Of a stretch of 35,885 nucleotides of DNA, positions 5,374 through 13,521 are shown in pieces. Position 1 is the first letter of the stretch; the number at the start of each line of letters is the position of its first letter. A program made the translations under genes and the position numbers. This stretch comes from Bacteroidaceae bacterium (GTDB lineage: Bacteria > Bacteroidota > Bacteroidia > Bacteroidales > Bacteroidaceae): contig JAFXTO010000064.1 in NCBI GenBank assembly GCA_017535725.1, positions 1-35,885 on the forward strand, read 5' to 3'. The notes beneath the pieces were generated by a model. The model did no database searches. It saw only the letters and a list, made by a program, of their open reading frames with translations, and was not told where the DNA came from.

Positions 5374-7110
5374 TCATGCAAGCACGGTATGTACTTTTTG
5401 CTCGCGATGGGTTAAATCGACCACTACCCCATATTTATCATGCAGGTGTTCCGCCAGATGCTGTGCACAATAGACAGAGCGATGCTGCCCACCGGTGCAA
5501 CCAAAAGAAAACATCAGGTCGGAGAAGCCCCGCTGTATGTAGCGTTCCACATGAGCATCGGCCAATCGGTAGACGCTGTCGAGGAAGGTCAGGATCTCGC
5601 CGTCATCCTCCAGGAACTTGATGACCGGTTCATCCAAACCCGTCAACTGCTTATACGGCTCGTAGCGGCCGGGGTTGTGGATGGAGCGACAATCGAAGAC
5701 GTAGCCGCCGCCATTGCCAGATGCGTCCTCGGGGATGCCGCGTTTGTAGGAGAAGGAGAAGATGCGGACTGTCAGAGACCTAGACCGAGACTCTCCCCCC
5801 GCCCTCCCTTTTAGGGAGGGAGCAGAATGTACTGAGCGGGCGTCCGCCGGGTACGCTGATGAAGAGGTGTCCGATGGGTGCACTGATGAAGAGGCGTCCG
5901 CCGGGTGCGCTGATGAAGAGGTGTCCGCCGGGTGCATTGTTGAAGAGGCGTCCGATGGGTGCATTGTTGAAGAGGCGTCCGATGGGTGCGCTGATGAAGA
6001 GGTGTCCGCCGGGTGGGTTACTGAAGAATTTATTTTTCCACCAAGCGCACGCCCAGCAATGGTGACCACTCCCTCCCTCACAGGGAGGGCAGGGGGTGGG
6101 TCTAGAGAGTCTTGGTCTATTCTTTCCAGCACTCTTCTCAACTCCCCATACGGACAACTGTCCTCAACTTTCAAGAGCTCCCGCAGGTTCTCAAGGGCGG
6201 GCGGAATGCTGTCGAGGAAGTGTTGTTTGCGCTCGAAGTAACCGCGGAAGCCGTAGGCGCCAAGGACTTGCAGCGTACGGAAGAGGACGAAGAGGCGAAG
6301 GCGAGAGCGGAACTCCGACTCATCCACCTCCATGAATGAGTGCAGGTTGTCCAAATAAACACCTATCAGTTCCTCACGCAACTCGGGGCTGTAGTGCGCC
6401 GAAGCCTGCCAAAGGAAACTGGCGAGGTCGTACTGAAGGGGGCCACGCCGACCTCCTTGGAAATCAATAAAATAAGGATTATCCGCGGCATCCAGCATCA
6501 CGTTGCGGGCTTGGAAGTCACGATAGAGGAAGGTGGACGAGTCGCCCAAATCTGCCAATAAGTCCTTGGCAAACTGACGAAAATCCCGTTCCAGACGCAA
6601 CTCATGGAAATCGATGCCCGTAGCCTTCAGGAAGCAATATTTGAAGTAGTTGAGGTCGAACAACACATTCGTTTCGTCCATAGCAGGCTGCGGATAGCAG
6701 ACTCTGAAGTCGAGATCCTGACCTCCAAGAACTTGAAAGCGAGGCAGCTGGGCGATGGTGCGGCGCAGGAGTTCCTTTTCCGTCTCTCCATAATTACCTC
6801 CCGCCTCGCGTGCAGGACGCAAAGCGTCGAAGAGCGAGCGCGAGCCCAGATCCTGCTGGAGATAGCGCATCTTATCTACAGAAATAGCCAACACCAACGG
6901 TACCGGCAGACCCTTCGCCTCGAAATGCTGAGCGAGGGTGATGAAGGCCTCGTTCTCCTCATACGAGGTACCGATAACGCCGATGAGGCTCCTTCCCACA
7001 TCTGAGGTGAAACGATAATACTGACGGTTGCTGCCTGAGCCCGTGAGGGGTTCCACGGACTTGGGAGCAAAGCCTACAAAGGCTTTATAGAGGGCTGTTA
7101 GTTGTTTCAT
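5374..7110 (-). CDS. APH-family sugar kinase fused to RapZ C-terminal domain
   Basis: This 578-residue protein has two domains. Residues 1 to about 335 are an aminoglycoside-phosphotransferase-like kinase: a glycine-rich GSGSNRQYYR near the N-terminus, the catalytic loop YRDFQARN (Asp198, Asn203) and the metal site FIDFQGG (Asp216) followed by GPLQYDLASFLW. These motifs resemble anomeric MurNAc/GlcNAc kinases (AmgK) of wall recycling. Residues about 446-578 match the RapZ C-terminal domain (VRIFSFSYKRG, FDCRSIHNPGR, GCTGGQHRSVY), which in E. coli RapZ senses glucosamine-6-phosphate. Between them is a 110-residue linker made of 9-residue repeats (HPADTSSSA and variants) bracketed by translated palindromic repeats. 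ATG at 7110 is chosen because the permease stop is at 7112-7114; upstream codons would overlap that gene. Sugar specificity is not proven by sequence. Confidence 0.85.
   Translation of the reverse strand: MKQLTALYKAFVGFAPKSVEPLTGSGSNRQYYRFTSDVGRSLIGVIGTSYEENEAFITLAQHFEAKGLPVPLVLAISVDKMRYLQQDLGSRSLFDALRPAREAGGNYGETEKELLRRTIAQLPRFQVLGGQDLDFRVCYPQPAMDETNVLFDLNYFKYCFLKATGIDFHELRLERDFRQFAKDLLADLGDSSTFLYRDFQARNVMLDAADNPYFIDFQGGRRGPLQYDLASFLWQASAHYSPELREELIGVYLDNLHSFMEVDESEFRSRLRLFVLFRTLQVLGAYGFRGYFERKQHFLDSIPPALENLRELLKVEDSCPYGELRRVLERIDQDSLDPPPALPVREGVVTIAGRALGGKINSSVTHPADTSSSAHPSDASSTMHPSDASSTMHPADTSSSAHPADASSSVHPSDTSSSAYPADARSVHSAPSLKGRAGGESRSRSLTVRIFSFSYKRGIPEDASGNGGGYVFDCRSIHNPGRYEPYKQLTGLDEPVIKFLEDDGEILTFLDSVYRLADAHVERYIQRGFSDLMFSFGCTGGQHRSVYCAQHLAEHLHDKYGVVVDLTHREQKVHTVLA
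5781..6105. repeat. Repeat insertion inside the kinase/RapZ gene
   Basis: Two copies of the GC-rich palindromic family sit in inverted orientation at 5781-5826 and 6051-6105. Between them (about 5831-6027) are seven imperfect 27-bp units of the type TGATGAAGAGGTGTCCGATG plus GGTGCAC. The left copy shares GACTCTCCCCCCGCCCTCCC and the following bases with the intergenic copy at 242-289. Period 27 and the total length keep the reading frame, so the whole block is translated as an interdomain linker. Confidence 0.9.
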
Positions 7111-7111
7111 A

Positions 7112-8326
7112 TTATCTGGGGCGCGCAATAGAGGAAATCTTCCGACGGATGGCGAGGGCATTCATAAACGACACGAAGCAGCAGAGCGCCAATCCCAAGA
7201 GCAAGGTGCGATTGACGGAACCTTCGCTGAGAGCGGGGAACATCTCCCAAAGACGCTGCATGTACCAGCCCCGAATCCAGAAGAGCAAAGCGATGGAGAA
7301 CAGCAGTACACCAGCGTTCAACCCTGCGGTCAGCAGCTGATAAGGCAATGCCACGCGAGCGCGTGAATATCCAATAAGGAGTAGGGTTTGCAGCTTCTGG
7401 GCATTCTTCTGCACAAGGAGGAACACGCTCAGCATCAGGATATAGAACGACAATATGCTAATGAGCAGGCCTACCGCCAACACCACGGTTGCCGTGATCT
7501 TCAGGAAGTAGGTGGCACGACCTGCATCGAGACTATTGTCCTCCAGCTCGTAGCCCCGTTCCTGAACGTAGGCCACGATGGCGTCATCCGCAGGATTCCC
7601 CACTTCCACGATGAGCCGTGTAGGCTGGACGGTGGCATTGGGAGCCAGTTCTGCATTAGCCGTCCGCATGAAGCTCTCCGGGACGAGGACGGTATTCAGG
7701 CGGGTGCTAAAGCCCACGACGCGACCTTTCATCCGCACCTCTCTCCCACCCTCTCCGCGCAGCAGGATATCCATCTGAATCATCGAGATGATGCCTTCGG
7801 AGAGCTTCGGCAGATTCTTGGTCTGGGCGAAGCCGAAGTTATAAAGTGCGAGGTACGTTCGCGGCAAAATGATAGGTACTTCCCCTCCCGCAAGCAGTTG
7901 GGTTTGATTGGCTTGTCCTCCCTGTCCCGACCACTTCACGTCCACGAAGTCATCGGGTACGCTCTCGAAGAACATATCCGTTCCCATCCCCACGCCTCCC
8001 ATCGAGAGGCTGGCATAAACCTGATACTGCGAGGCGGTGAAGGCCCCGACCTTGCGGACAAAAGACTGATTGCGCAGGTCACGGACATCCTCTTCAGAGA
8101 ACGTCTGCGCCTCGCCGCCGAATGCTGACACAGCAGCAATGCGCTTGGAAAGAATCAGATAGGTATTTTTCATCACGCCGTCCTCGCCCGAGAAGGCAGG
8201 CACGACGTCCTCGTAGAACTGCAGCGAAAGCAGCACAATGAGCATTCCCAACAGGTTGGCCAGAAAGAAGCCTGCGAGTTGGCCGATGCTTATGTGCTGA
8301 CGAAGGAGTTTCCAAAGTAGTTTCAT
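7112..8326 (-). CDS. ABC transporter permease, FtsX/MacB-like
   Basis: This 404-residue protein has an N-terminal membrane helix (about residues 15-37, GQLAGFFLANLLGMLIVLLSL), a periplasmic domain of about 240 residues, and three C-terminal helices (near 275-300, 325-350 and 370-395). This is the FtsX/MacB permease layout. It starts at ATG 8326, 37 bases after the ATPase gene, and ends one base before the kinase/RapZ start. Together with the ATPase it forms a two-gene ABC system of the type that works by mechanotransmission on the envelope rather than by transporting through a channel. The substrate or partner is not evident. Confidence 0.8.
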   Translation of the reverse strand: MKLLWKLLRQHISIGQLAGFFLANLLGMLIVLLSLQFYEDVVPAFSGEDGVMKNTYLILSKRIAAVSAFGGEAQTFSEEDVRDLRNQSFVRKVGAFTASQYQVYASLSMGGVGMGTDMFFESVPDDFVDVKWSGQGGQANQTQLLAGGEVPIILPRTYLALYNFGFAQTKNLPKLSEGIISMIQMDILLRGEGGREVRMKGRVVGFSTRLNTVLVPESFMRTANAELAPNATVQPTRLIVEVGNPADDAIVAYVQERGYELEDNSLDAGRATYFLKITATVVLAVGLLISILSFYILMLSVFLLVQKNAQKLQTLLLIGYSRARVALPYQLLTAGLNAGVLLFSIALLFWIRGWYMQRLWEMFPALSEGSVNRTLLLGLALCCFVSFMNALAIRRKISSIARPR

Positions 8327-8363
8327 AACTTACTATAATCGTTAACCTTTTGTATATCACGGT

Positions 8364-9008
8364 TCAAAGTCTAAACACGCGTTCATAGGGCAAATCTATA
8401 TGATGTCCTATACTGGTGACAATGACTCCAGCGCCCTGACGTCGCGCCTCTTGCATCAACACCTCGCCCATAGCCTGACTATTATCCTGGTCGAGATGGC
8501 TCACGGGTTCATCGGCCAGCAGGAAGTCAAAGGACTGACAGAGCGAACGAATGAGTGCCACGCGCTGCTGCTGTCCGAAGCTCATCTGTCCGATCCGCAC
8601 ATCACGTTTCTCGGCAATGCCTAATGCCTCGAACCAAGCAGCCAGCTCCGCATCAGTCTTGTGGCGGGTGAGCTGGTTTTTGATTTGAACATTCTCCCAA
8701 GCCGTCAGTTCTGAGAAGAGGCGCAGCTCCTGGAACATCAGGCTGAGCGAACGACGGCGCACCCCCGTCCATTCATAAGTATGAATCTTTCGAATATCAC
8801 GCCCGTCGAAAGAAATGGTGCCGCGGTAGTCGCGGCGATAACCGGTCAGATAGGCACAGAGCGAGGATTTACCCGTGCCCGAAGCGGCCTCTATCAAATA
8901 CAGGTGACCGCGCTCGAAGGTAACATCTTGCAACCAGAGGTCGGAGGAGTTGTCAGGGCGATGGACAAAAACCTCTGGGAGAACGTTATGAAGAGAAATG
9001 GAGTTCAA
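8364..9008 (-). CDS. ABC transporter ATP-binding protein, LolD/MacB-like
   Basis: This 214-residue ATPase has Walker A ASGTGKSS (about residues 42-49), a Q-loop in MFQELRLFSELT, the signature MSFGQQQRV and Walker B FDFLLADEPVSHLD, followed by a switch histidine in TSIGHH. It is short, as is usual for ATPases paired with FtsX/MacB permeases. No ATG precedes the conserved part; the best start is TTG at 9008 (reading MNSISLHNV), so the start is less certain than the frame. It is followed 37 bases later by its permease. A repeat-filled gap of 191 bases separates it from the DUF4836 gene, so it may have its own weak promoter. Confidence 0.85.
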   Translation of the reverse strand: MNSISLHNVLPEVFVHRPDNSSDLWLQDVTFERGHLYLIEAASGTGKSSLCAYLTGYRRDYRGTISFDGRDIRKIHTYEWTGVRRRSLSLMFQELRLFSELTAWENVQIKNQLTRHKTDAELAAWFEALGIAEKRDVRIGQMSFGQQQRVALIRSLCQSFDFLLADEPVSHLDQDNSQAMGEVLMQEARRQGAGVIVTSIGHHIDLPYERVFRL

Positions 9009-9058
9009 GGGGATAATGGGAAAATTAATAAATGATAAAATTAAAGAATGAAAATAGG

Positions 9059-9190
9059 GCGGCCGGTTTTTTTGTCGAAATAACGTAATGTCGAAATAAC
9101 GGGATAATGGGATAACGGGATAACGAGGCCGCGAGATGTCGTAATAACGAAATAACGGGATGTCGAGATAACGAGATAACGAAATGCCGC
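9059..9190. repeat. GCGGCC-bounded TAACG-rich repeat, longer copy
   Basis: The ends GCGGCC (9059-9064) and GGCCGC (9127-9132) enclose units such as GTCGAAATAACG, GGGATAATG and GGGATAACG. A further run of similar units continues to about 9190 (TCGTAATAACGAAATAACG, GTCGAGATAACGAGATAACG). It is the same type as 1134-1191. It lies in the 191-base gap between the DUF4836 and ABC ATPase genes. Confidence 0.8.
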
Positions 9191-9199
9191 TTGATTGGA

Positions 9200-10654
9200 T
9201 TACCTATTGAGGATTATTTCACGCACGATGTTTATTCCCGGCGGCGCCAAGAGTTGAAGCTTGAAGTCACCGAAGTGTTCCATCTGGATATTGAACCGTT
9301 CAAAGTTGGAGACCGAGGCGGGCAGTCCGGCCTTGGCTCCCAGCTGATTCACCAGGGTGGGCACAGCGAAGGTAGCATAGAAGCGATTGTCCTTGATGTC
9401 GCCGCGCTGATCGCGCAAATAGTCATTCTTCTCGTGAGCCAAGCCCTGCTGTGAGCCGAAGTAGAACGTCTTATCCTCTACGCCGAAGAAGAAAGAACTG
9501 GTGCCCATATTCAGGGCAAAATCCTGACTCGTAAGCGGTTGAACACCAAAGAGGCTGCTGCCCCACGTGGAGGTATTGCTGAGGAAATCTGTATGAGCAA
9601 CCTCAGCAGCCAGGTAGATGTCTTTTAATTGAAAATCAACACCTATTGTTCCAAGCAAAGAGGTCACATTGGTGATTTCCAACGTCACGTCTCCATCAAC
9701 AGCACGGATAATGCGGTCGAGGTCAAAGGCAAAATTCATCGCTAAGAGTGCCGTGCGGATGGCTTGATTTGAGCGCAAGGCATCAAGCAGGGTGGCACCC
9801 TCTACATTCATGGTCATCCAGGCCACGTTCTCGGAGTGGGCGTTGTCCATCAGTGCCCCCGTGATGGGACGCAACAATTCATCCATGTGTTTGATTTCTG
9901 CCTTGACGTCCTCATTCTCCGCAAGGAGTTCCGTCCCTACTTCGAGCACATTATCATCAGTCTGCAAGGTCAGTCGCAGCAAGGCATCAGCTTGCGAAGC
10001 CACCTTGCAGCGACGCAGCAACTTGCGTGCGGGGGCGGGTAAAATTTCCGGTGCAATGATAGCTGCCAGCGGTTCGTCGGACTTTTTCAGGGCAGCAAAG
10101 AGCGATGATTGCAGCCCGCTATTATTCCGTTTCTGTCCCAACAGCCGAGCCATCTCTCCCCGCAGCTGATCCTGTGACGAGCCCACGGCAGGCCCCATCA
10201 GCAACGCTTTCTCCGAATCGTAGGCGAGTAACCACTGTTGAGCCACGACCACCCACGAGTAGCCACGCTGCTGTATCGCCTCAGAGACGTAGCCCTGAGC
10301 CTGAAAGGATTTGCAGAAAGCCGCCAAGTCCTCCTCGTCGTTGACTGCCGCAGCGATACCAAAGTAACCAGACGGCGAAGCAAAGGCGTAGATAGGGCGC
10401 TGCATGTCAATACCGACTTGCTGATTATCATCGGATTGTTGATTGCGACACCATAGTTGGATGATTTCCTTCAGACTAAGGTCTGCATCTTGCAGAAAAG
10501 CTTTAGCATCCATCCGGACAATGGCGTTGGCATCGGATGGGAGGGTGAGAGCGTAGGCGTCAGAGGAACCGCGCAAGGCAAAAGTACACACCATCGCCAC
10601 AAGGGTGATGATGATGGCGCCAGAAGCGAGAAGAAGGAGTTGTTTCTTATTCAT
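9200..10654 (-). CDS. DUF4836 family protein
   Basis: This 484-residue protein starts MNKKQLLLLASGAIIITLVAMVCTFALRG at ATG 10654. The longer frame to 10792 overlaps rsmE and is rejected. The N-terminal hydrophobic segment (residues 6-27) is a signal anchor or uncleaved signal. The mature region begins YALTLPSDANAIVRMDAKAFL, the usual opening of Bacteroidetes DUF4836 proteins, in which 'P.dA..v..id...l' starts the first of several repeated alpha/beta units. Length is typical for the family as I remember it. No catalytic motif is visible. It follows rsmE by 19 bases. Function is unknown; location is probably periplasmic and membrane-anchored. Confidence 0.75.
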   Translation of the reverse strand: MNKKQLLLLASGAIIITLVAMVCTFALRGSSDAYALTLPSDANAIVRMDAKAFLQDADLSLKEIIQLWCRNQQSDDNQQVGIDMQRPIYAFASPSGYFGIAAAVNDEEDLAAFCKSFQAQGYVSEAIQQRGYSWVVVAQQWLLAYDSEKALLMGPAVGSSQDQLRGEMARLLGQKRNNSGLQSSLFAALKKSDEPLAAIIAPEILPAPARKLLRRCKVASQADALLRLTLQTDDNVLEVGTELLAENEDVKAEIKHMDELLRPITGALMDNAHSENVAWMTMNVEGATLLDALRSNQAIRTALLAMNFAFDLDRIIRAVDGDVTLEITNVTSLLGTIGVDFQLKDIYLAAEVAHTDFLSNTSTWGSSLFGVQPLTSQDFALNMGTSSFFFGVEDKTFYFGSQQGLAHEKNDYLRDQRGDIKDNRFYATFAVPTLVNQLGAKAGLPASVSNFERFNIQMEHFGDFKLQLLAPPGINIVREIILNR

Positions 10655-10673
10655 CGTGATTAGAATGGACTTT

Positions 10674-11456
10674 TTATCGGTTGGCGAGACGCATCTGATG
10701 AACGGCCACGAGGGCGGCAGTCTCTGTGCGCAGGCGGCTGGTGCCGAGGGATATTGAACGGAATCCAGCGGCCTCTGCAGCTCGCACTTCATCGATGCTG
10801 AAATCCCCCTCGGGGCCTATGAGAACCAGGGCGGGGGTGCGAGGTTGGAGGAGGTCGAGGAGGAAGGGTTTTCTGCGAACCTCAGATACATCCGAGGGCA
10901 CGATAGTGGTGGAAGAACTGGGTGAAGGACTAAGTCCTTGGATGTCTTCCATCGGATAGCAGTGGGCTATGAAACGCTGGAGGGGGAGGTCTTTACGTGC
11001 TATGAACGTGCTGAAAGACTGCATCTGGTCGATCTGAGGTTTCCACGCCTTGTGACTCTGCTTCATGGCAGCAACGAGGATTTTCTCCAAACGTTCCGTC
11101 TTTATCACACGCCGTTCGGAAAAGCGGCAGTCCAGCAGCGAGAGTCGGTCGAAACCTATTTCCGTAGCTTTCTCTGCCATCCACTCCATACGATCCATGT
11201 TTTTCGTGGGAGCCACGGCGAGGTGAATCGTCCCCTCCCACTCAGGCAGTTGCCGCTTACTCTCCAAGAGGCGGTAGCGGCAACGATGGCTACTGGCTTC
11301 CGTGATGACAGCCCGATGGAAACAGCCCTTGCCATCCATGAGGTGCAGTTCGTCGCCCATCTGAAGCCTCAGCACACGCAGTGCATGCTGAGCCTCGTCT
11401 GCAGGCAACAGTCCGCTATCGACGTCGGAAGTATAAAAGTAGTGTTGTTCTTTCAT
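10674..11456 (-). CDS. rsmE: 16S rRNA m3U1498 methyltransferase RsmE
   Basis: This 260-residue protein methylates N3 of U1498 in 16S rRNA using S-adenosylmethionine. The N-terminal PUA-like part begins MKEQHYFYTSDV and contains EAQHALRVLRLQMGDEL. The SPOUT part has VAPTKNMDRMEWMAEKATEIG, then LIGPEGDFS and ISLGTSRLRTETAAL near the C-terminus, all diagnostic of RsmE. Between residues about 176 and 198 there is a Ser/Pro-rich stretch (GLSPSPSSSTTIVPSDVSEV) that looks like extra loop sequence compared with standard homologs. It lies 47 bases after the DUF151 gene in the minus-strand operon. Confidence 0.93.
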   Translation of the reverse strand: MKEQHYFYTSDVDSGLLPADEAQHALRVLRLQMGDELHLMDGKGCFHRAVITEASSHRCRYRLLESKRQLPEWEGTIHLAVAPTKNMDRMEWMAEKATEIGFDRLSLLDCRFSERRVIKTERLEKILVAAMKQSHKAWKPQIDQMQSFSTFIARKDLPLQRFIAHCYPMEDIQGLSPSPSSSTTIVPSDVSEVRRKPFLLDLLQPRTPALVLIGPEGDFSIDEVRAAEAAGFRSISLGTSRLRTETAALVAVHQMRLANR

Positions 11457-11503
11457 TTTACTCGGTTCTATCTGGCCGATGGATTCTGTCTGGCTGGTGA
11501 GTT

Positions 11504-12079
11504 CTATGAGTCCTGTGAGTCCTCCTCGGCGGGAGTTCTCTTGGCCAGCTCATCGCGCAGGTGGGACGCCGCCTCGTAATTCTCTGTTTCCACGGCATGC
11601 TGAAGCGCCTGCTCAAGCATGTTGCGGCTGAGCGTATTGATATTCAGGGCGTAGGAATTCTCGCCCGTAGGACGCATATATTGTGCCTCCAAGAGTTCCT
11701 CGGCGATGAAGATTGGACAGCGCGCGACAACAGCAATGACCAGTCCGTCGGGCGCCTGACAGACTTCCAGCGTTTGCTCTTCGCCCTCACGTTCAGCCAC
11801 CACTCGGCAGAAGAAAATACCTTTCTTTATGAAGATGATTTCCACGCGGACGATATGAACACCAAATTTTTCCATCAGCTGCACCAAGACATCAGGAGGA
11901 CCTATCGGCACAGGCAAAGGCAATCCAAAATGCTGGCGCACCAGCAGGACAGAAGCCCTGCGGGCGGACATCATGATAGGCAGGATGCGCTCCCCATTCT
12001 TCTCCTTGAGGATAACCATAGCGGCCTCATCTGAGGCTGAGGTGCCTGCACTAGCTGTGATAACGAGTTCTATAAACAC
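11504..12079 (-). CDS. Bifunctional nuclease family (DUF151) protein with UVR motif
   Basis: This 191-residue protein has an N-terminal DUF151 domain (about residues 1-140), including MVILKEKNGERILPIMMSARRA and later AVVARCPIFIAEELL. The C-terminal segment ALQHAVETENYEAASHLRDEL (about 158-178) is a UvrB/UvrC-type UVR helical pair. This DUF151-UVR arrangement is common in Bacteroidetes. DUF151 members are called bifunctional nucleases from work on a plant and archaeal relative; activity here is not shown. The likely start is GTG at 12079, since no ATG precedes the conserved region. Confidence 0.82.
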   Translation of the reverse strand: MFIELVITASAGTSASDEAAMVILKEKNGERILPIMMSARRASVLLVRQHFGLPLPVPIGPPDVLVQLMEKFGVHIVRVEIIFIKKGIFFCRVVAEREGEEQTLEVCQAPDGLVIAVVARCPIFIAEELLEAQYMRPTGENSYALNINTLSRNMLEQALQHAVETENYEAASHLRDELAKRTPAEEDSQDS

Positions 12080-12130
12080 AAAAAAGACAATTAACAGATT
12101 AACAAAATATCAAGATACCGAAATCTCGAA

Positions 12131-13411
12131 TCATACATTCACAGGCTTCTTATTGTCCTTGAACAACAGGGCAAAGAGTACGGCGACCGCCAGCGCGTAG
12201 GCTGCAAAGATGAACCAGCAGGTTTGCCAGCCGGCAATAACCTCCTCGCCCGTGGCGCCTGCGGCCTGGGGATGAAAGACGTAGTTGTTGATGACGGCCT
12301 GGGCGACCAGGGTGCCTACAAAGGCACCAATACCGTTGGTCATCATCATGAACAGACCCTGTGCGCTGGAACGGATACTGTCGTCAGTCTCCTGATTCAC
12401 GAAGAGGGAACCTGAGATATTGAAGAAGTCGAATGCCATACCATAGACAACCATCGAAAGGATGAACAGCCACACACCGTCACCTGGATTGCCCAGTCCG
12501 AAGAAGCCGAAGCGCAGGACCCAACCCATCAGGGCCATGAGTACCACCTTCTTGATTCCGAACTTCGAGAGAAAATAGGGAATGAGCAGAATGCACAGCG
12601 TCTCGCTCATCTGGGAGAGCGAAATGAGGATGTTTGCGTGTTGCACGCCGAAAGTGGTCTGATATTCCTCAACGCCTCCAAAGCTGGTAATGAATGGGTT
12701 AGCGTAGCCATTGGAGATCTGCAGGCAGAAGCCCAGCAACATGGCGAAGATGAAGAACATAGCCATCCGAGGATTGAGGAAGAGCTTGAAAGCATTGAGT
12801 CCCAAGGCTTCCATAAGCGTCTTCTGTTGGCCACCACCTTTATTAATAGGCATCCGGGGCATCGTCAGCGAGTAGGCAGCCATCACTAAGCTCAGGCCGC
12901 CGCTGACCATCCACTGGCCTGGCGTGGCCTGCAAACCGCAGAGGTCCACTATCCACATCGTCACGATGAATCCTACAGTGCCCCAGACACGAATAGGGGG
13001 AAATGCCTTCACTGTGTCGTAGCCTGCCTTTTCCAAGGCGGCGTAAGCTACTGAGTAACTGAGGGCTATAGTAGGCATGAAGAAGGCCACGGAAAGGGTG
13101 TACAACGAAAACAGGGTAGCGAAATGCACGTCCTCGCCCGCACTAAAGCCATAAGCCGAGGCTGCAATCATAAACAAGCCTGCCAAGGCGTGACAGAGAC
13201 TCAGCACCCGCTGACCTTCCATCCAGCGGTCGGCAAGAATACCCATCAAAGCTGGCATGAAAATACTCACGATACCCTGCACTGAATAAAACCAGCCGAT
13301 GTTAGAGCCCAAGCCTACACCTGCCAAATAGGTTCCCATAGAGGTGAGGTACGCACCCCACACGGCAAACTCAATAAAATTGAGGATTGTCAGTCGAATC
13401 TTTAGGTTCAT
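12131..13411 (-). CDS. NupG-family MFS nucleoside permease
   Basis: This is a 426-residue integral membrane protein with about 12 hydrophobic segments. It starts MNLKIRLTILNFIEFAVWGAYLTSMGTYL, the characteristic opening of the NupG/XapB family of nucleoside:proton symporters. A central loop (MPRMPINKGGGQQKTLMEAL, about residue 185-205) separates the two six-helix halves. It is the first gene of the minus-strand operon, divergent from the GH16 gene with only 110 bases between the start codons. Substrate could be nucleosides or another small molecule; the partner glycosidase hints at a carbohydrate-linked role, but that is a guess. Confidence 0.85.
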   Translation of the reverse strand: MNLKIRLTILNFIEFAVWGAYLTSMGTYLAGVGLGSNIGWFYSVQGIVSIFMPALMGILADRWMEGQRVLSLCHALAGLFMIAASAYGFSAGEDVHFATLFSLYTLSVAFFMPTIALSYSVAYAALEKAGYDTVKAFPPIRVWGTVGFIVTMWIVDLCGLQATPGQWMVSGGLSLVMAAYSLTMPRMPINKGGGQQKTLMEALGLNAFKLFLNPRMAMFFIFAMLLGFCLQISNGYANPFITSFGGVEEYQTTFGVQHANILISLSQMSETLCILLIPYFLSKFGIKKVVLMALMGWVLRFGFFGLGNPGDGVWLFILSMVVYGMAFDFFNISGSLFVNQETDDSIRSSAQGLFMMMTNGIGAFVGTLVAQAVINNYVFHPQAAGATGEEVIAGWQTCWFIFAAYALAVAVLFALLFKDNKKPVNV

Positions 13412-13439
13412 CTTTCTTCAATTATTTGCATTTACGGCG

Positions 13440-13498
13440 CAAAATTACAAAAAAGTTCGCAACAACACGTGTTAAAAGCAGAACTTTTTATATCTTTG
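13440..13498. promoter_or_regulatory. Divergent nupG/GH16 promoters sharing a palindrome
   Basis: The minus-strand -7 box TAATTTTG (plus 13440-13447) serves nupG and the plus-strand -7 box TATCTTTG (13491-13498) serves the GH16 gene. Neither has a clear TTTG at -33. Instead the perfect palindrome AACACGTGTT (13464-13473) falls at the -33 position of both. This suggests a regulator binding site. Confidence 0.65.
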
Positions 13499-13521
13499 CA
13501 CCATAAAAAGCCAAAACAATT

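Noticed and set aside
5831-6030. Possible CRISPR array
   Set aside because: The 27-bp units follow one another without spacers, are imperfect and keep a reading frame inside a gene. There are no cas genes. It is a tandem repeat.
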